From VYFG01 sp965203365 (lineage in GTDB: Bacteria > Pseudomonadota > Gammaproteobacteria > Arenicellales > Poriferihabitantaceae): DNA of 64,000 nucleotides. The stretch covers positions 3,534,001 through 3,598,000 of the forward strand of contig OZ241878.1 in NCBI GenBank assembly GCA_965203365.1, read 5' to 3'. Positions within the stretch are counted from its first letter, which is position 1. Each line of letters starts with the position of its first letter. Below, piece after piece: positions 9,529-19,626 of this stretch. A program made the translations under genes and the position numbers. The notes beneath the pieces are model-generated. The model searched no databases. It worked only from the letters and a program-made list of their open reading frames with translations, and was not told where the DNA came from.

Positions 9529-10289
9529 GACGTGATGCGACTGTTCGGCGGCGGGGGGTGAGGTCGATAACGCACGCCCTTGCACCGCAGACGCAGTGCC
9601 TGCCAGTGAATCAGGGCGGTGGTCCGCGCCGCACCCCAAGGCCGGCGCAGGAGGGCGCGAATCAGTTCCTGGTTGTTGAAAGGCCAACGGATGCCGACGA
9701 TGGCCGTGTTCAGACCGCCACCGGTCCCGTCGTCGTAGATGATCCGCACCGCCACTCGGGTGTCATCCAGAAGAAACTGGAACCGATATTCGCCCTGCAG
9801 ATCAAAATAAGGAGAGACATGGAAACACTTGCTCAAGACCGTCCAGTGGTGTCGGCTGATGTCGGTTCCATCGACTCCGGTGCACAGATAGCCGTGCCGC
9901 TCGCCAAACGTATTGTGCACTTCCGCCAAGACGGCGCGCAACCGGCCATCGGAAGCCAGCATGAACCAGAAGCTGACTGGGTTGAAAGTGTAGCCCCAAT
10001 AGCGGGGATGGGTGAGCAGCAGCACCTGTTCGATATCGTCGATACCCGCTGCGCATCCCAGGCGACGAACCCCTTCCGGGCCTTGGTACTCGGAAATGCC
10101 GTGATCGGACGGATGCAGGGATACCAGATTCGGTCGGCCGAAAGAAAACAGGCTGGGCCCCTCTTGACCTTCCAGAACCGCCTGATCCAGCAGGACATAG
10201 TCGATCCCGTAGACGAACCGGTTGGGCACCGGCACCCGCCGGTGGTGAATGACCTTGGCCCGGACGACTGAGGAGTTCATCAGTGCCAT
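9525..10289 (-). CDS. DUF1365 family protein
   Basis: A 254-residue DUF1365 protein. Typical motifs are an N-terminal HHRRVPVPNRFVYG stretch, YVLLD, and a central HPRYWGYTFNPVSFWF block. The family is nearly always next to an FAD-dependent amine-oxidase-like protein and a CFA synthase-like methyltransferase, as here, and is taken to act in modification of unsaturated fatty acids. I chose the ATG at 10289 because a GGTGAGG-like ribosome site precedes it by about five bases. An ATG at 10280 is an alternative, and the frame to 10376 is too long. Its start lies inside the end of the FAD oxidoreductase gene. Confidence 0.88.
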   Translation of the reverse strand: MALMNSSVVRAKVIHHRRVPVPNRFVYGIDYVLLDQAVLEGQEGPSLFSFGRPNLVSLHPSDHGISEYQGPEGVRRLGCAAGIDDIEQVLLLTHPRYWGYTFNPVSFWFMLASDGRLRAVLAEVHNTFGERHGYLCTGVDGTDISRHHWTVLSKCFHVSPYFDLQGEYRFQFLLDDTRVAVRIIYDDGTGGGLNTAIVGIRWPFNNQELIRALLRRPWGAARTTALIHWQALRLRCKGVRYRPHPPPPNSRITS

Positions 10290-11563
10290 GGTGGCCTCAC
10301 CCCAAGGTGCTGGGCCACCTGGACGGCGCTGGCCAGACCATCTTCGTGAAACCCCATCCCGGTCCAGGCTCCGCAATGCCAGGTATTCCGGTCACCCTGC
10401 AAGGAGGGCAACGCCGACTGAGCCGCGATGGTCCCGAAATCGTACTGGGGGTGGTCAAAGTCGTGTTCGTCCAGAATCTGTGCTTCATCAATCCGAGTCG
10501 GTGGATTGAGTGTCGCAAATACAGGATATTCAGGCGGGATCCCTTGCAGCGAGTTCAACCAATAGGTGACTGAGGCGCTGCCCTCGTCCGGCTTGGACGG
10601 CGCCAGATACACCCAGCTCGACCAGCAGGCCTTGCGTCGCGGCATCAGCCGTGAGTCGGTATGGACGACGAGTCGATTTCGTCGGAATGGGATCCCACCA
10701 AGAATCGACCGTTCCTGGGCACTGGCATCTTTCAGGATCGACCGGGTGACGTCCGCATGACAGGCGAAGATGACCTGATCAAACGGTCGGGGTGCCTGTC
10801 CCACCACCTTGACTTTGACCCCACTGGGTCCGCGCGTGACCGCCTCCACCTCCGCTCCCAGCCTGACCTGTGCGTCCATGCTGTGCGCCATCTGGGTTAC
10901 GTAATGCCGGGAACCACCCGTCACCGTCCACCACTGATGCTGGCCGGTCAGGGACAGTAGCCCATGGTTCTCGAAGAAACGGGCCAGTACCCCGGCCGGG
11001 AAATCCTGCATCGTGGTTCGCGGGGTCGACCAGATCGCCCCGCTCATTGGCAACAGGTAATACTGCACGAACCATGTCCCCAAACGATGGCGGTCGATGA
11101 GTTCCCCCAGGGTCAGCCCGGAATCATGCTGTGATTCCCGTCGGGCCAGACGGTTGAACACCGCGATGTCTCGGAGCATGCGCCAAAAGGCCGGTCGGAC
11201 CCCATTTCCTGGTTGCGCGAACAGGGCGCCGAGATGACGGCCCCCGTACTCGATCGAGCCATTGCCGACGGAGACGGCGAAGGACATATCACTGGGTTGT
11301 ACCGGCACCTGCAAATGCTCGAACAACCGACACAGATGGGGATAGTTCACCCGGTTGAAGACGATGAAGCCGGTATCCACCGACACGGGCCGGCCACGAA
11401 TCATGACCGTGATGGTTCGGGCATGGCCCCCCAACCGGTCGGCCGCTTCGAACAGTTCGATCTGGTGGGTACGGGACAACAACCACGCGACACCAAGCCC
11501 CGAAATCCCCGAGCCGATCACCGCAATGTGACTGCCAGCCCCCGTCTGTTGTCCCTGAATCAA
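10280..11563 (-). CDS. FAD-dependent amine-oxidase-like oxidoreductase
   Basis: A 427-residue flavoprotein. The Rossmann dinucleotide motif with GSGISG is at residues 17-22, followed by an acidic strand end (ELFEAADRLGGHART), the hallmark of the amine oxidase/phytoene desaturase-like FAD family. It starts with TTG at 11563 and is first in the operon. A strong promoter lies about 110 bases upstream. Homologues paired with DUF1365 act on fatty acyl chains or their cyclopropane derivatives, so desaturation or oxidation of a lipid is likely. The exact reaction cannot be read from the sequence. Confidence 0.88.
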   Translation of the reverse strand: MIQGQQTGAGSHIAVIGSGISGLGVAWLLSRTHQIELFEAADRLGGHARTITVMIRGRPVSVDTGFIVFNRVNYPHLCRLFEHLQVPVQPSDMSFAVSVGNGSIEYGGRHLGALFAQPGNGVRPAFWRMLRDIAVFNRLARRESQHDSGLTLGELIDRHRLGTWFVQYYLLPMSGAIWSTPRTTMQDFPAGVLARFFENHGLLSLTGQHQWWTVTGGSRHYVTQMAHSMDAQVRLGAEVEAVTRGPSGVKVKVVGQAPRPFDQVIFACHADVTRSILKDASAQERSILGGIPFRRNRLVVHTDSRLMPRRKACWSSWVYLAPSKPDEGSASVTYWLNSLQGIPPEYPVFATLNPPTRIDEAQILDEHDFDHPQYDFGTIAAQSALPSLQGDRNTWHCGAWTGMGFHEDGLASAVQVAQHLGVRPPWH

Positions 11564-11674
11564 TGCGTTCGATTGCCGGTCAGTTGAATTCGTGCCGCCT
11601 CATGCGGTGGGATTGGATGCTTATGGTCGATCAATGTGGCCTCGCGCCGTTCGTGAGATCAAGCCACGGGGCGC

Positions 11675-11703
11675 ATTATACTCCAGCCACCGATTCAGGT
11701 CAG
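11675..11703 (-). promoter_or_regulatory. Sigma70 promoter of the fatty-acid-modification operon
   Basis: On the minus strand a perfect -10 TATAAT (plus bases 11675-11680) lies 17 bases from a -35-like CTGACC (11698-11703). The start codon of the FAD oxidoreductase is about 110 bases downstream. In other bacteria this kind of cluster is under an ECF sigma factor, but here a housekeeping promoter is visible, and no ECF sigma or ChrR gene is in the window. Confidence 0.6.
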
Positions 11704-11853
11704 ATCGATGGATTGAATTCTTTGCGCAGAAATGTCCCCTTTTCATGGCGCCGAAAATCCCATCTGTTCGCCAGCCGGGGTGTCAACAGGGGGTAGGGGA
11801 GGTTCCTTGGTTTCGGTCTCGGACCCCGGCGGATGATCTCAATGGAATGGCCG

Positions 11854-13926
11854 TTATTCGATCTGCACCGAGGCCCGAGCGGACAAGCCTTGGGCATCCA
11901 CCACCACCAGCGAGGCATAACCTCGTCCTGGATTGGGGATCGAGAATGTCCGTTGATGCTGACCGGTCAGGACCGGGGCCCCGTCCGCCAGCACCGAAAA
12001 AGGTCCGACGCCGCCGCGCAGTTTCATGATCAAGGGTTCGCCATGCGTCTCCAGGACGGCATGGTCTGGTGGAAACAGCAGATCCGGAGCCGACGGGTGG
12101 CGGACAAAAGCGGCCGCGCGGGATCGAAACCGCTGCAAGGGAGGAGGCAGTTGTGCCGTGCTCGCGAGCCGGATCTCCGGTGGGGGTGGGCGCAAGGGGA
12201 GGAATGTCGGTTTCAGGTGCCCAAAGGCTTCGACCAGCAGCGGCGCGGCAAGGGCTGCACCGAATGCTCCCGGAATCGGCGTCCCGTCCGCCCGACCCAG
12301 CCAGACGCCGATCACGTGCTGTCCGTCAAACCCCACGGCCCAGGCATCTCGGTGTCCATAGGACGTGCCGGTCTTATAGGCCAGCTGACTGGATGGGCCC
12401 CCGGGGGGCTGGCGGCCCGCCAGGATGTCGCCGACCTGCCAAGCGGCGGCGGACGACAAGATACGTGGGGTATGTCCGGAGGTCTCCAACGGACTGTGGT
12501 GCAGGACCGGGCCTTGTCCGCCAGCCGCCAGGGTGGCATACAACTGGACCAGACCCCGCAGGCTCACCCCGAGACCGCCCAGCGAGATCGCGAGTCCCGG
12601 CGGGCCGCTGGTGAGATGCGGATCGGCCCCGGCGGACTGCAGGGCGGCCCACACCCGCGTGGGGCCCAATTCGTGGGTCAGTTGGACCACCGGCGTGTTC
12701 AACGACCATTGCAATGCGTCGCGAATCCTCACATCGCCCCGAAAGGTCCCGTCGAAATTCTTCGGCGCATAGTGCCCGAACTTCACCGGGCGGTCACTGA
12801 TCAGGGTTTCGGGATGGACGAGTCCCTGGTCAAAAGCCAGCCCATATACCAGGGGCTTGAGGGCCGATCCGGGGGACCGAAGCGCTCGGGTCATGTCCAC
12901 AAACCCCTGACGGGCGTGTTGGTATCCGGCCGACCCGACGGATGCCAGGATCTCGCCACTATGATGGTCCGCGACCACCATCGCCCCTGAGACGCGCGAC
13001 CCGGCGCGAGCCGCCGCTTGGGCGACCAGCGATTCCAACCGGGCCTGCAAGCCCCCATCCAGGGTCAAATCATGGGATGAGACATCAGGGCGCTGGTGAC
13101 GCAGGTGGTCGGTCAGATGGGGGGCCAACCGGGGAAATGGCCGCATCTGCGCAGGAACCGCTTCGGTCAGGGCGCTGTGCACCTCCGGTTCCGACAATAC
13201 CCCATAACGCTGCATTCGGTGCAAGACGCGGTCGCGGGCCTGTTGGGCGGCTTCGGGGTGCCGATCCGGTCGTCGGGTTTCGGGCGACTGCGGCAAGGCG
13301 ACGAGCAGTGCGATCTGAGCGGATGTCAGCCGCTTCGGGTCCTTGCCGAACCAGGCCCGAGCGCCGGCGCGGATCCCTTCGAGGCGGCCGCCATATGGGG
13401 CATGGGTCAGATAAAGGCGCAGAATCTGCGCCTTGCTCAGTTGTCGTTCCAGCGCCAGTGCGACCCGGATCTGGCGCAGCTTGCCCTGCCATCGTCCCGT
13501 GGGCCCGTCTTCGATCAGTCGCGCGACCTGCATGGTCAGGGTGGACCCACCCGACACCCTGTGTCCGGTGAGGAGGGTTTGGGCCACGGCGCGGCCCATC
13601 GCTATCGGATCGACGCCAGCATGGGTCCAGAACCGCTTGTCTTCATAGCGGATCAGCATCTGGGTGAAGCGGGGGTCGACCTCGCCAGGCGACAGGCGCC
13701 AGAGCCCGTCTTCGACCGGGAAGGTGCGCAGCAACGCTCCATTTCGATCCTGCATCTCGACCGAGGTCTCTGCCAGCACCGGCGGCAGGACCGTGGCCTG
13801 GATCCAGTCCTCGATCCATTCGCGGGCCAGTGCCGTCAGGCAGATCACTCCTGCCAGGGTCAGGACCACCTGATGCATCCTTGCCCAGCCGTCACCCAGG
13901 CCGCCGATCCGGGACGGAGTCATCAT
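11854..13926 (-). CDS. pbpC: Penicillin-binding protein 1C
   Basis: A 690-residue bifunctional class A penicillin-binding protein anchored by one N-terminal membrane segment (residues about 17-37). The GT51 transglycosylase domain is seen in EDKRFWTHAGVD and SGGSTLTMQVARL. The transpeptidase domain has SxxK in SPGSALKP, SxN in SLNTP and KTG in YKTGTSYGHRDAW. A C-terminal BiPBP_C-like beta domain follows from about residue 600. Its start overlaps the alpha-2-macroglobulin stop, so the two are coupled. This pairing of pbpC with a bacterial alpha-2-macroglobulin is a known arrangement, thought to join periplasmic protease trapping with repair of the cell wall. All catalytic motifs look intact. 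Confidence 0.95.
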   Translation of the reverse strand: MMTPSRIGGLGDGWARMHQVVLTLAGVICLTALAREWIEDWIQATVLPPVLAETSVEMQDRNGALLRTFPVEDGLWRLSPGEVDPRFTQMLIRYEDKRFWTHAGVDPIAMGRAVAQTLLTGHRVSGGSTLTMQVARLIEDGPTGRWQGKLRQIRVALALERQLSKAQILRLYLTHAPYGGRLEGIRAGARAWFGKDPKRLTSAQIALLVALPQSPETRRPDRHPEAAQQARDRVLHRMQRYGVLSEPEVHSALTEAVPAQMRPFPRLAPHLTDHLRHQRPDVSSHDLTLDGGLQARLESLVAQAAARAGSRVSGAMVVADHHSGEILASVGSAGYQHARQGFVDMTRALRSPGSALKPLVYGLAFDQGLVHPETLISDRPVKFGHYAPKNFDGTFRGDVRIRDALQWSLNTPVVQLTHELGPTRVWAALQSAGADPHLTSGPPGLAISLGGLGVSLRGLVQLYATLAAGGQGPVLHHSPLETSGHTPRILSSAAAWQVGDILAGRQPPGGPSSQLAYKTGTSYGHRDAWAVGFDGQHVIGVWLGRADGTPIPGAFGAALAAPLLVEAFGHLKPTFLPLRPPPPEIRLASTAQLPPPLQRFRSRAAAFVRHPSAPDLLFPPDHAVLETHGEPLIMKLRGGVGPFSVLADGAPVLTGQHQRTFSIPNPGRGYASLVVVDAQGLSARASVQIE

Positions 13927-16900
13927 CGGATGGTCACATGACTCGTTTCGGTATTGGCGCGGTTAAGAGGGCGGTACATATCTTCCACCGAGGCGGCCGG
14001 GTGGTGGAACTGCCCGGGACTGACCGCCCGCGCCACATAGGCCAATGTGATGGTTCTGACCATCTGGCTTTCGCTCCGTCGAGGGAGATCCACTGCGGCC
14101 AGGAATCGGTCCGAGCGAAACTCGGTATGGGTGGCTTTGGACAGGTCCAGCCATTTCAGCGATTGCACATCGCCCGAGCGCAGCAAGTGGGGGTTGTCGA
14201 TCTCGATGCCAGCAGGCAGCGGATCATCCACCATCAGTCGAGCTCCCATGTCTTGATGCGGAGTGACCTCTAGAACAGTCACAAACCGGTCGCCGAGGAG
14301 GAAGTCGAAAGGGGCGAGCGGATCACCTTCCATGGAGTAGTACCGGCGTTCGATGATGTATCCGAAGCCTCTGGCGGGCGGTGCGATCTTGGGGATGCCG
14401 ATCACGGTCAGGACCCCATCAATGGATCGTCCCGGGTCTACCGTCAGGTTCAGCTCTTCGGGTTGTCCATCTTTCAGCGTCCGGACGAACTGTCCGGTCA
14501 CCGGCCTACCATTCACGCGCAGGCCCGAGCTCACTGAATCTGAGATGAGTGCATGGGCCGCCAACAAGGTCCAGGTGAGTTCTTGCGGTGACCACCGTTC
14601 TGGGTGGTTGCTACTAACTTGCTGGATCAGTGCCTCGCGATCAATGGCCTCGGTGCCGGCTTCCAGGGCCAATGTCAGCAAGGCAGCGGCATCGCGCGGT
14701 TGGGTGCCGTAATCCGGGCGCCAGCTGTTGCGTTGATGCTGCTCTTGTTTCGCCAGCCTGTTCTCGGCCAGGCGGAACATGTGATCGGACCGAGTCCGAT
14801 CTCCATATAGCGCCAGTGCTGCCCCCAGTTGGGCGGCGGCTAGCGGGGTACCAAAGGCCTCTCCCTTGGCGTCTGCGTAATAGCGTAGATCCCCCACCAG
14901 TGCGGCCCTTTCGCGGGCCAACACCAACAAGGCATAGGCGATTGTGTGCCCATCGAGATCAAATTCCGTTGCCGAATTGACCCGATTGCGCAGATTTTCC
15001 ATGGCCAAGGCAAAGGCATGATCCGGCACCGGGTGCCCCAGCGCCCGAGCGCGTGACAGGAAGTCAGTGACATAGGCGTCCAGCCAGAAATCCCCCCCCG
15101 CTGGGTACCACAAGCCAAAAGCACCGTTGCGGGACTGACGAGTCAGTATCCTCTGGATCGAGTCCTGAACGCGTTGCTTCACCTTGGGTTTGTCTCCCAG
15201 CCCCGAAGCCTGCGCCACTGAGGACAGGTACAGCAACGGCAGCGTCATGCTGGTGAGCTGTTCGGTACAGCCGTAGGGATAGCGATCAAGTTTGTGCAGC
15301 AGGCCGGCCGTGTTGAATTGGGCGAGCGGTCCGGCAGACAAGACGGCGCTGGCCGAGCGGGGGAGGAAATCCTCGAAGATATCTGAAGAGAATACGAAAC
15401 GGTCTTCGTGGCTCAGGTTAAATCGCCGCGTTTGAGCCACCAAGGGGTCATTGGCCCGGACCGGCAGGCGGAAGCGGTGGGCAAGAATCTGGTCATCGGG
15501 CGTGGTAATGGTCACTTGGATTTCGGGATCGCCGAGCGCCTTGGCGCGGACCGGGACGCTGAAGACGGCCTTGCCACCGGATCTCAAGGCGAAACGGGTG
15601 GGTCTGATGCCCAGTTCCAGTTCGGATGGTACGGACAGATCAAGCCCCATGACGCCGACCGGTCCCGCAGTATGAACGATTTCCAGCAACATCCGGCTGC
15701 GATCGCCCGGGGCCAGAAAACGCGGCAGGCTGGCAGTGACCACCACCGGGTCGCGGATGATCATGTCCGCCTCGGCTTGGCCAACGGCCTTGGATGACCA
15801 AGCCATGGCCATCAGACGCACGGTCCCATTGAAGGCGGGCAGGGCAATGTCGAGTTCGACCTCCCCTTGGGAACTCACCGGTATTGGACCCAGGAACACC
15901 GCCATCAGATCCTGCGTCGGGGGCGGCGACAGACGCCGCATTCCGTCATCGTTGTCGTCACCGCCAGATCGAATCGTTCCCATCGCGCCATTGCGGTTGT
16001 CGATCAGACGGCCGTAGACATCGCGTAGATCCACCCCCAAGCGACGTTGCCCGAAGAAATGCCCTTGCGGGTCCGGGCTGGCGAACCCGGTCAGGTTCAA
16101 AATGCCGACATCCACCATGGCCAGGGTCAGCCAGACCGGATCATCCGCCTGGGCGTGGTCGACCCGGATCCGGACCGATTGCGTCTGGCGGGGAATACTG
16201 ACCTCGGGGACATCAATCGTCACGTCCAGTTTCTGGTCAACGGGTTCCACCGTGGCATAGGCGACCCCCAGGGCGCGTGCCGGATTGCGTCCGGTCGACA
16301 CCTCCATGGGACGGACCACGGTCGCGGTCACATACGCCCCCACCCCCCAATCCTGTGTGACCTGGAGAGGGATCACGGTCTCTCCCTGGGGGACTTCAAT
16401 CATCTGGCGGTGGATCAGCCGATCGGACAGTACCTCGATTTGCGCTCCACCGGCGATATGCGAGACGATCCGCAACTGAGCGGTGTCGCCCGGATGATAG
16501 TGGTCGCGATCCAGCGAGATGTCCAGACCATCCGGCGTGGTCGAGGTGTCGGCAGCTTGGTACCAGCCCGATTGGAAGTCGATGGCCGACTCGGCATAGG
16601 TCCGGTCAATGCGTTGCACCACCAGCTCATAGTGACCCCAGTCGACCGGTGGGTTCAGCTTCAGCGGCGCCGAGGTAAAGTCCAACTCCCCCGAAGCCAC
16701 CGGTGTCCGATGCTGGGTGGGCTCCCAATTCCACTCCCAACGGTTGGAGAGGCGATACCACTGATACCGGGTCTTGATCCGGTTCAACGTCCAGCGCAGT
16801 CGCATTGGACTGGGAGTCAGGTCGGGGGACAAGCCAATTATCTCGAATGCCGCCTCCGTCCCCCTGGGGATCACACCCTCAAACAGGGGATTGATCCCAA

Positions 16901-18719
16901 TCACAGGTCGTGATAACCGCGCTGGTGCGGTCAAGTGCCGTTCGACCGGCCGTCCGGATTGATCGGTCAGCCGCGTGATCACTGTGACCTCAATGGGTTT
17001 GTCAACATTCTTGGGTGTCGGGATTTCAATCTCCACTTGAGCCTGTCCCGACTCATCGGTCCGGGCATCACCAAAACGGGTGCTTTTGGAGGACGCCTCC
17101 GCATCATAGCGACCAAAATGGTAGCGTTCGAAGCCCGGCATTTTCTCGGTGGAACGAGCGACGACCTGTCCTTCAATGGTCAAATCAGCCCCCGGTGCGC
17201 CAAACAGATAGCGGGCATTGATCCGCAAGGAAGTGTCATCCCCCAGACGAAGCGGTGTCTCGGGCAGGGCCAGATCGAAATCAATGCGCTCGGGCATAAA
17301 GTCCTCAATCAGCACGGACTGGCTGGCCAGTGCGATGCCATCGGGATCGGATTTGACGGCGATTTTCCAGACCCCCCGCGGTACATCGGCCGCCACGGGG
17401 AAGGAGAAGACATGACCGCCAGCCACGCCACCATCCGAGACCTCCCGACGATATTCGACCCCGTCGGGGCGGGATAAGATGGCCGTCAGCGGTAGTCCAT
17501 CAATCGCCAGTGCCTTGTCGTTGCGGGACAAGGCGGTGACATGGATCACCTCACCAGCCCGATAGACTCCCCGGTCAGTGGTCAGATAGACATCCACCGG
17601 CCCAGGCATCATCCGACCCTCGACGCCACGGTCCGACAAGTCGAAGGCCGGATCGGTGAGTAACAAGAAGCTGAAGTCCCGGTCGCCCTCCGAAGCGATC
17701 AACAGGGCGGGGGCACTGCTCCCGGTGCCGCGCGTCAGGCCAGCTTCGAAATGTACATATCCTTCGGTGTCCGTCTGTTGGTCGGCAATCACCGAGTTGG
17801 CTTTCGAGATCAGCGAGACCCGGATCCCGGGGCGTGGCTTCGCATCCTGCAACCCGCGCACCGTGGCGTGCAGTCCGTCCGTCCCGAGGACCGTGCTGAT
17901 GCCCAGATCCGACAACACAAACCACTGTGTGGCCCCACGATCAGCAAAAGGTTTGGCGTTCGGGATACGTGCGGTCAAGGCATAGATTCCCGTGGGCTGA
18001 TCCGCAATCGCCTCGGCCATCGGCAGTCGAGTGGTCACGGTCTGATTCGGCTGGTGGGCGATTTCCGCGGTTCCAGTCCAGATGTCCTCGGCAATCTCGC
18101 TGGAGAAGTGCTTTTCCCGCCATGATTGGCCAATGAATGAACCAAAGAAATCGCCATACAAGGCGCGCAGCAGGTTGCGATCACTCACCCGACGCAAGAT
18201 CAGATTCAGTGTGGGGACATTGACGGTCTCCACGGACAGGGCCGCCTCGGCCGATTTGGGCAGCACATAGCCCCGTCCTGGAAACCGGACGGAGGGCTTC
18301 AGGTTCGGGACAAAGTGGTTCAGTCTGATATCGCGGCTCAGAACATTGCCGGAAGCGGCCGGCAGACCTTGGCGCAGGGTCAGGCGGTAGCGTTTTCCGT
18401 GCGCAATCCCGGTGACGCACAGTCGGCGGGTATCATGGACTTGGACCAGCAGGCCTTCGTCCTTGCGCCGCACGAACGGGTCATAGTCCACGCCGGTTTG
18501 GGCCAGAGGCTCGAAAAACTCGACGCAGATGCTCGGCGTCGCGACATTGCCTGCGATGACCTCGCTGCCTATGACGCGCAGGGGGGGGGACTTGAAACGA
18601 TGGAGACTCTCGGGTTGGACTATGCCATCCTTGACGCGCAGACCGCTGGCCTGGGCTGCTGTGGACAGCCAGAAAAGTGAAAGAAGGCAGGAGATGACAA
18701 TGAATGAATGGCGGTGCAT
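13923..18719 (-). CDS. yfhM: Bacterial alpha-2-macroglobulin (YfhM-type protease trap)
   Basis: A 1598-residue periplasmic protein that covalently traps attacking proteases. The internal thioester motif is intact, with Cys1151 and Gln1154 in YGCTEQ. I chose the ATG at 18719, which gives a clear signal peptide (hydrophobic core ISCLLSLFWLSTAAQA, cut near residue 24) and has AGAGGGG just upstream. The open frame extends to 19037, but that part has no protein-like character. E. coli YfhM has a lipobox; here no lipobox cysteine is evident at the cleavage site, so it may be soluble. Macroglobulin beta domains, a bait-like region and the terpenoid-cyclase-like thioester domain follow in order. It is coupled to pbpC through an ATGA overlap. 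Confidence 0.92.
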   Translation of the reverse strand: MHRHSFIVISCLLSLFWLSTAAQASGLRVKDGIVQPESLHRFKSPPLRVIGSEVIAGNVATPSICVEFFEPLAQTGVDYDPFVRRKDEGLLVQVHDTRRLCVTGIAHGKRYRLTLRQGLPAASGNVLSRDIRLNHFVPNLKPSVRFPGRGYVLPKSAEAALSVETVNVPTLNLILRRVSDRNLLRALYGDFFGSFIGQSWREKHFSSEIAEDIWTGTAEIAHQPNQTVTTRLPMAEAIADQPTGIYALTARIPNAKPFADRGATQWFVLSDLGISTVLGTDGLHATVRGLQDAKPRPGIRVSLISKANSVIADQQTDTEGYVHFEAGLTRGTGSSAPALLIASEGDRDFSFLLLTDPAFDLSDRGVEGRMMPGPVDVYLTTDRGVYRAGEVIHVTALSRNDKALAIDGLPLTAILSRPDGVEYRREVSDGGVAGGHVFSFPVAADVPRGVWKIAVKSDPDGIALASQSVLIEDFMPERIDFDLALPETPLRLGDDTSLRINARYLFGAPGADLTIEGQVVARSTEKMPGFERYHFGRYDAEASSKSTRFGDARTDESGQAQVEIEIPTPKNVDKPIEVTVITRLTDQSGRPVERHLTAPARLSRPVIGINPLFEGVIPRGTEAAFEIIGLSPDLTPSPMRLRWTLNRIKTRYQWYRLSNRWEWNWEPTQHRTPVASGELDFTSAPLKLNPPVDWGHYELVVQRIDRTYAESAIDFQSGWYQAADTSTTPDGLDISLDRDHYHPGDTAQLRIVSHIAGGAQIEVLSDRLIHRQMIEVPQGETVIPLQVTQDWGVGAYVTATVVRPMEVSTGRNPARALGVAYATVEPVDQKLDVTIDVPEVSIPRQTQSVRIRVDHAQADDPVWLTLAMVDVGILNLTGFASPDPQGHFFGQRRLGVDLRDVYGRLIDNRNGAMGTIRSGGDDNDDGMRRLSPPPTQDLMAVFLGPIPVSSQGEVELDIALPAFNGTVRLMAMAWSSKAVGQAEADMIIRDPVVVTASLPRFLAPGDRSRMLLEIVHTAGPVGVMGLDLSVPSELELGIRPTRFALRSGGKAVFSVPVRAKALGDPEIQVTITTPDDQILAHRFRLPVRANDPLVAQTRRFNLSHEDRFVFSSDIFEDFLPRSASAVLSAGPLAQFNTAGLLHKLDRYPYGCTEQLTSMTLPLLYLSSVAQASGLGDKPKVKQRVQDSIQRILTRQSRNGAFGLWYPAGGDFWLDAYVTDFLSRARALGHPVPDHAFALAMENLRNRVNSATEFDLDGHTIAYALLVLARERAALVGDLRYYADAKGEAFGTPLAAAQLGAALALYGDRTRSDHMFRLAENRLAKQEQHQRNSWRPDYGTQPRDAAALLTLALEAGTEAIDREALIQQVSSNHPERWSPQELTWTLLAAHALISDSVSSGLRVNGRPVTGQFVRTLKDGQPEELNLTVDPGRSIDGVLTVIGIPKIAPPARGFGYIIERRYYSMEGDPLAPFDFLLGDRFVTVLEVTPHQDMGARLMVDDPLPAGIEIDNPHLLRSGDVQSLKWLDLSKATHTEFRSDRFLAAVDLPRRSESQMVRTITLAYVARAVSPGQFHHPAASVEDMYRPLNRANTETSHVTIR

Positions 18720-19626
18720 GAGCCCCTCTTCTGGGTGGTAAGGTTCGAAGTTGTCGAATGGAATCGATGGAAGGCGCACAGTGTACTCAAGGCCCGGTGA
18801 CGGCAAATTGGTATCCGATGACAATGTGTGAGCGATCTGGCAGGTGAAATTCCTGCGAAAAGATGCCAAGCGGGTCTCCGGGGGATCGTTTCGGGCCGGT
18901 GTTCGGTTTCTTGACCCACCGGCACAGCAGGTGACTGTCATGCGCGAGACGATCGACTCTGTACCCGCCATACCGCCCGATCTCACGGGAGCATCTGTCT
19001 TGGAAAATGCTTTGGCTTGCCGCATCGGGGTGGACATGATAGGCTGTTGCCCTCATCAAGCCCGCTGGCTGTGGGAATTTTGGGGGCGGTATCGACCGCC
19101 AATCATTGCCCCTTGGACCATGATGCGGGTGATGCGGCCCCCTCGGGTATCGAGTGACTTTGGAAGAATTCATACATCGTGGACATGACGCCCCAATTTA
19201 TCTTTAGCCGGAAAGTCCATCTCATGGGATGGTCATGCCCACCGCCATGAATCGGACCATTGGTCGGGCTGACTTGAAATTCGACTTTCTGTCCCGACAA
19301 AGGAGGTGGCATGAATCCGGCAACTCATGACCACTCGGCCGGCGAGGGGTCATCTGGGGTGGTGGGGGCGCGGTCTGGCGGGAGTCGGGACGCCCGCTGC
19401 CGACATGGTAGCGATGGTGATCCCCGTTTTCAGCGGAAGAACCCACTTGGCCTGCGGCCCGATGATGAGGGCAATGTCTGGTGTGCGATGGGGCCCGTTC
19501 CGTTGCCGTCAGCCGAGCCCACCGGAAAACCCAGCGTCAGAGCCGAAGTTGAATGCAATCCGGCCAATGCCATGTCACCGTTGATCGGCATGGAGCGCTG
19601 ATTGGCCTGCTGCCTAAAACCCTGTC
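18720..19626. other. Divergent intergenic region between yfhM and miaB
   Basis: About 900 bases between two genes that read away from each other, so both promoters should be here. No strong -35/-10 pair stood out on either strand. Open frames in it (one of 128 codons on the minus strand) lack family signatures and look like GC-driven noise. Confidence 0.45.

Noticed and set aside
11833..12990. Long plus-strand frame (385 codons) opposite pbpC
   Set aside because: It is antisense to a gene with complete catalytic motifs, and its translation is rich in Gly, Arg and Pro without family signatures, as expected from high GC.
18787..19173. 128-codon minus-strand frame upstream of yfhM
   Set aside because: His/Pro/Arg-rich with no family signature, overlapping the likely promoter region.
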